NCBI GenBank assembly: GCA_016788025.1
Contig: JAEUTM010000319.1
Location: 1 to 34,578, forward strand
Reading direction: 5' to 3'
Length of the DNA: 34,578 nucleotides
Source of the DNA: Bacteroidia bacterium
GTDB taxonomy: Bacteria > Bacteroidota > Bacteroidia > B-17B0 > Aurantibacillaceae
Below the pieces are notes generated by a model, which searched no databases, was not told the origin of the DNA, and was given only the letters and a program-made list of their open reading frames with translations. Positions 33,528 to 34,578 of this stretch are shown here, piece by piece; the stretch's first letter is position 1, and every line of letters begins with the position of its first letter. The position numbers and the translations under genes are program-made.

Positions 33528-34578
33528 TTACTTTACAAGGGAAACGTGGCCCATCTTATTGTAAGCGTTACCATCCATATCCTTGTACTTAATTCTATAG
33601 ATGTATACTTCTTCTTTCAATGGTTCTCCTTTATTTTGTATTGAGCCATCCCAACCTTTACCTACATCTTTTGTTCTATATATAGAATGGCCCCAGCGAT
33701 CAAAGATCTCCATTTCAAAGCTCTTAACATCCAGGCCGTACGGAGTAAATACTGGCCCAAAAACATCATTAAGTCCATCAAAATTAGGAGAGAATGAATT
33801 CGGAATGAAAATATTAAAGTTGTTTTTCACTTCAACTGTTTTAGTAAGATCATTTTTACAACCAAACGCTGAAGTAGCTTGCAGTGTAATATTGTACTTA
33901 CCAATCTTAGGGAATTCCATTACAGGATTCACATCAGAAATTGGTTCTACTTCATTCACGCCACTCAATTTCCATTTGTAAGTATTACTTGTTAAGAGTG
34001 CTGTTAGATTGGTAATCTGAACCTGTGGGTCAGAGATAAATATTTCATCCGGTACTGAGAAGTCTGGCTTTGGTAGTTCATGTGCAACTACAGGACGTGT
34101 CTCAACCGGTAAAGATCTGCAACCAATATCATCAACGTAGTTAAAAGTTGCTACGTACGTACCCGCAGTTGTATAAACGTGGCTAATGTTAGACAAACCA
34201 TTAACAGGTTCGCTGCCATCTCCAAAATTCCAGGTTCCAACTGCGCCCGGTAAATTTGAATTTGGCGAATTAAACACTGCCTCAACTGGTACGCATTCGC
34301 TGATACTTGTTTCTACATGCGCCACAGCTGGTTTAACCGGCCTTACAGCTATAGTCATGGTCGCCACATCCTTACATTGTCCTTTCGGTTCTGACTGGGT
34401 GTAGTGCGTAATGGTTACATTCTCAGAGTTGGTATTGCCAGGATAGAACATGCTCGTTCCACTTGTGATACCTTCTCCTTCCCATTTACCACCCTGGTTA
34501 GAAGCGAATGTGTTCATGTTGATGCCTTCCGATGTTTTACAATATGGACCAGCCTGAGAGAATGTTGCAGAAACAAAC
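33528..34578 (-). CDS. Secreted PKD-repeat protein with gliding-motility-associated (T9SS type B) C-terminus, 5' truncated
   Basis: The frame is open to the right edge; an internal ATG at 34517 is not the true start because in-frame coding codons (including Q-A-G-P-Y-C-K-T) continue upstream without a stop. The visible 349 residues include a PKD domain with G-T-W-N-F-G-D-G-S and Y-T-T-A-G-T-Y, a second PKD-like domain ending G-K-Y-N-I-T-L-Q-A, and the type B C-terminal domain: F-I-P-N-S-F-S-P-N-F-D-G-L-N-D, F-D-R-W-G-H-S-I-Y and G-W-D-G. Such proteins are exported by the type IX system and often serve as long surface adhesins. Most of the gene lies outside the window, so its full architecture is unknown. 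Confidence 0.85.
   Translation of the reverse strand, partial: FVSATFSQAGPYCKTSEGINMNTFASNQGGKWEGEGITSGTSMFYPGNTNSENVTITHYTQSEPKGQCKDVATMTIAVRPVKPAVAHVETSISECVPVEAVFNSPNSNLPGAVGTWNFGDGSEPVNGLSNISHVYTTAGTYVATFNYVDDIGCRSLPVETRPVVAHELPKPDFSVPDEIFISDPQVQITNLTALLTSNTYKWKLSGVNEVEPISDVNPVMEFPKIGKYNITLQATSAFGCKNDLTKTVEVKNNFNIFIPNSFSPNFDGLNDVFGPVFTPYGLDVKSFEMEIFDRWGHSIYRTKDVGKGWDGSIQNKGEPLKEEVYIYRIKYKDMDGNAYNKMGHVSLVK

Noticed and set aside
1-34578. Search for a defence island, prophage, CRISPR array, transposon or biosynthetic cluster
   Set aside because: I saw no integrase, transposase, Cas, restriction-modification, toxin-antitoxin or NRPS/PKS features and no spaced repeats; the gene content is core plus envelope functions.

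Overview
The window is chromosomal DNA of a Bacteroidota bacterium, probably a free-living lineage with a gliding-type cell envelope and a type IX secretion system (T9SS). This rests on a GldH lipoprotein, a RicT/PSP1 protein beside it, two proteins with T9SS type A tails, one large protein with a gliding-motility-associated (type B) C-terminus, a Bacteroidota DUF4175 protein, an RprXY-like two-component pair, and repeated TAnnTTTG boxes, the Bacteroidota -7 promoter element. Gene density is very high. I see no tRNA, rRNA, CRISPR, insertion sequence, phage or plasmid gene, and no gene-free stretch above 300 bases.

Layout. 1-1061: the 3' end of a DUF349 gene converges on gmk across a strong terminator. 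1183-5427 (+): a TonB-receptor-like outer-membrane protein, folB, a pterin carbinolamine dehydratase and thiL. 5481-7323 (-): ricT and gldH, overlapping. 7396-9085 (+): two tandem, related envelope proteins of unknown function. 9061-15857 (-): a DUF4175 coiled-coil membrane protein coupled to a small anti-sigma-type ATPase, then a TPR protein and a PLP enzyme of the ACC deaminase/D-cysteine desulfhydrase family. 15935-21714 (-): a compressed cluster ispD, polX-like, GH3-like, unknown exported protein, then a T9SS cargo protein. 21786-26373 (-): a T9SS cargo protein, exonuclease III and a peptide-type substrate-binding lipoprotein. 26618-29347 (-): a membrane pyrophosphatase fused to a YceI domain. 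29554-31029 (+): a dihydrolipoamide-dehydrogenase-like gene split by an in-frame TAG. 31091-33394 (+): histidine kinase and OmpR-type regulator. 33528 to the right edge (-): a partial gliding-type surface protein.

Most genes serve housekeeping (nucleotide, folate, thiamine and isoprenoid synthesis, DNA repair) and envelope or surface functions (T9SS cargo, gliding lipoprotein, receptor, envelope sensing). The points most worth a second look are: the pyrophosphatase-YceI fusion; the Lpd-like flavoprotein that lacks both redox cysteines, has a Cys-rich tail and carries a TAG codon; the PolX homologue with an intact PHP site but no polymerase aspartates; the DUF4175/ATPase pair; and several promoters so close to the start codon that the transcripts should be leaderless. 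I found no defence system or other clearly new multi-gene system.
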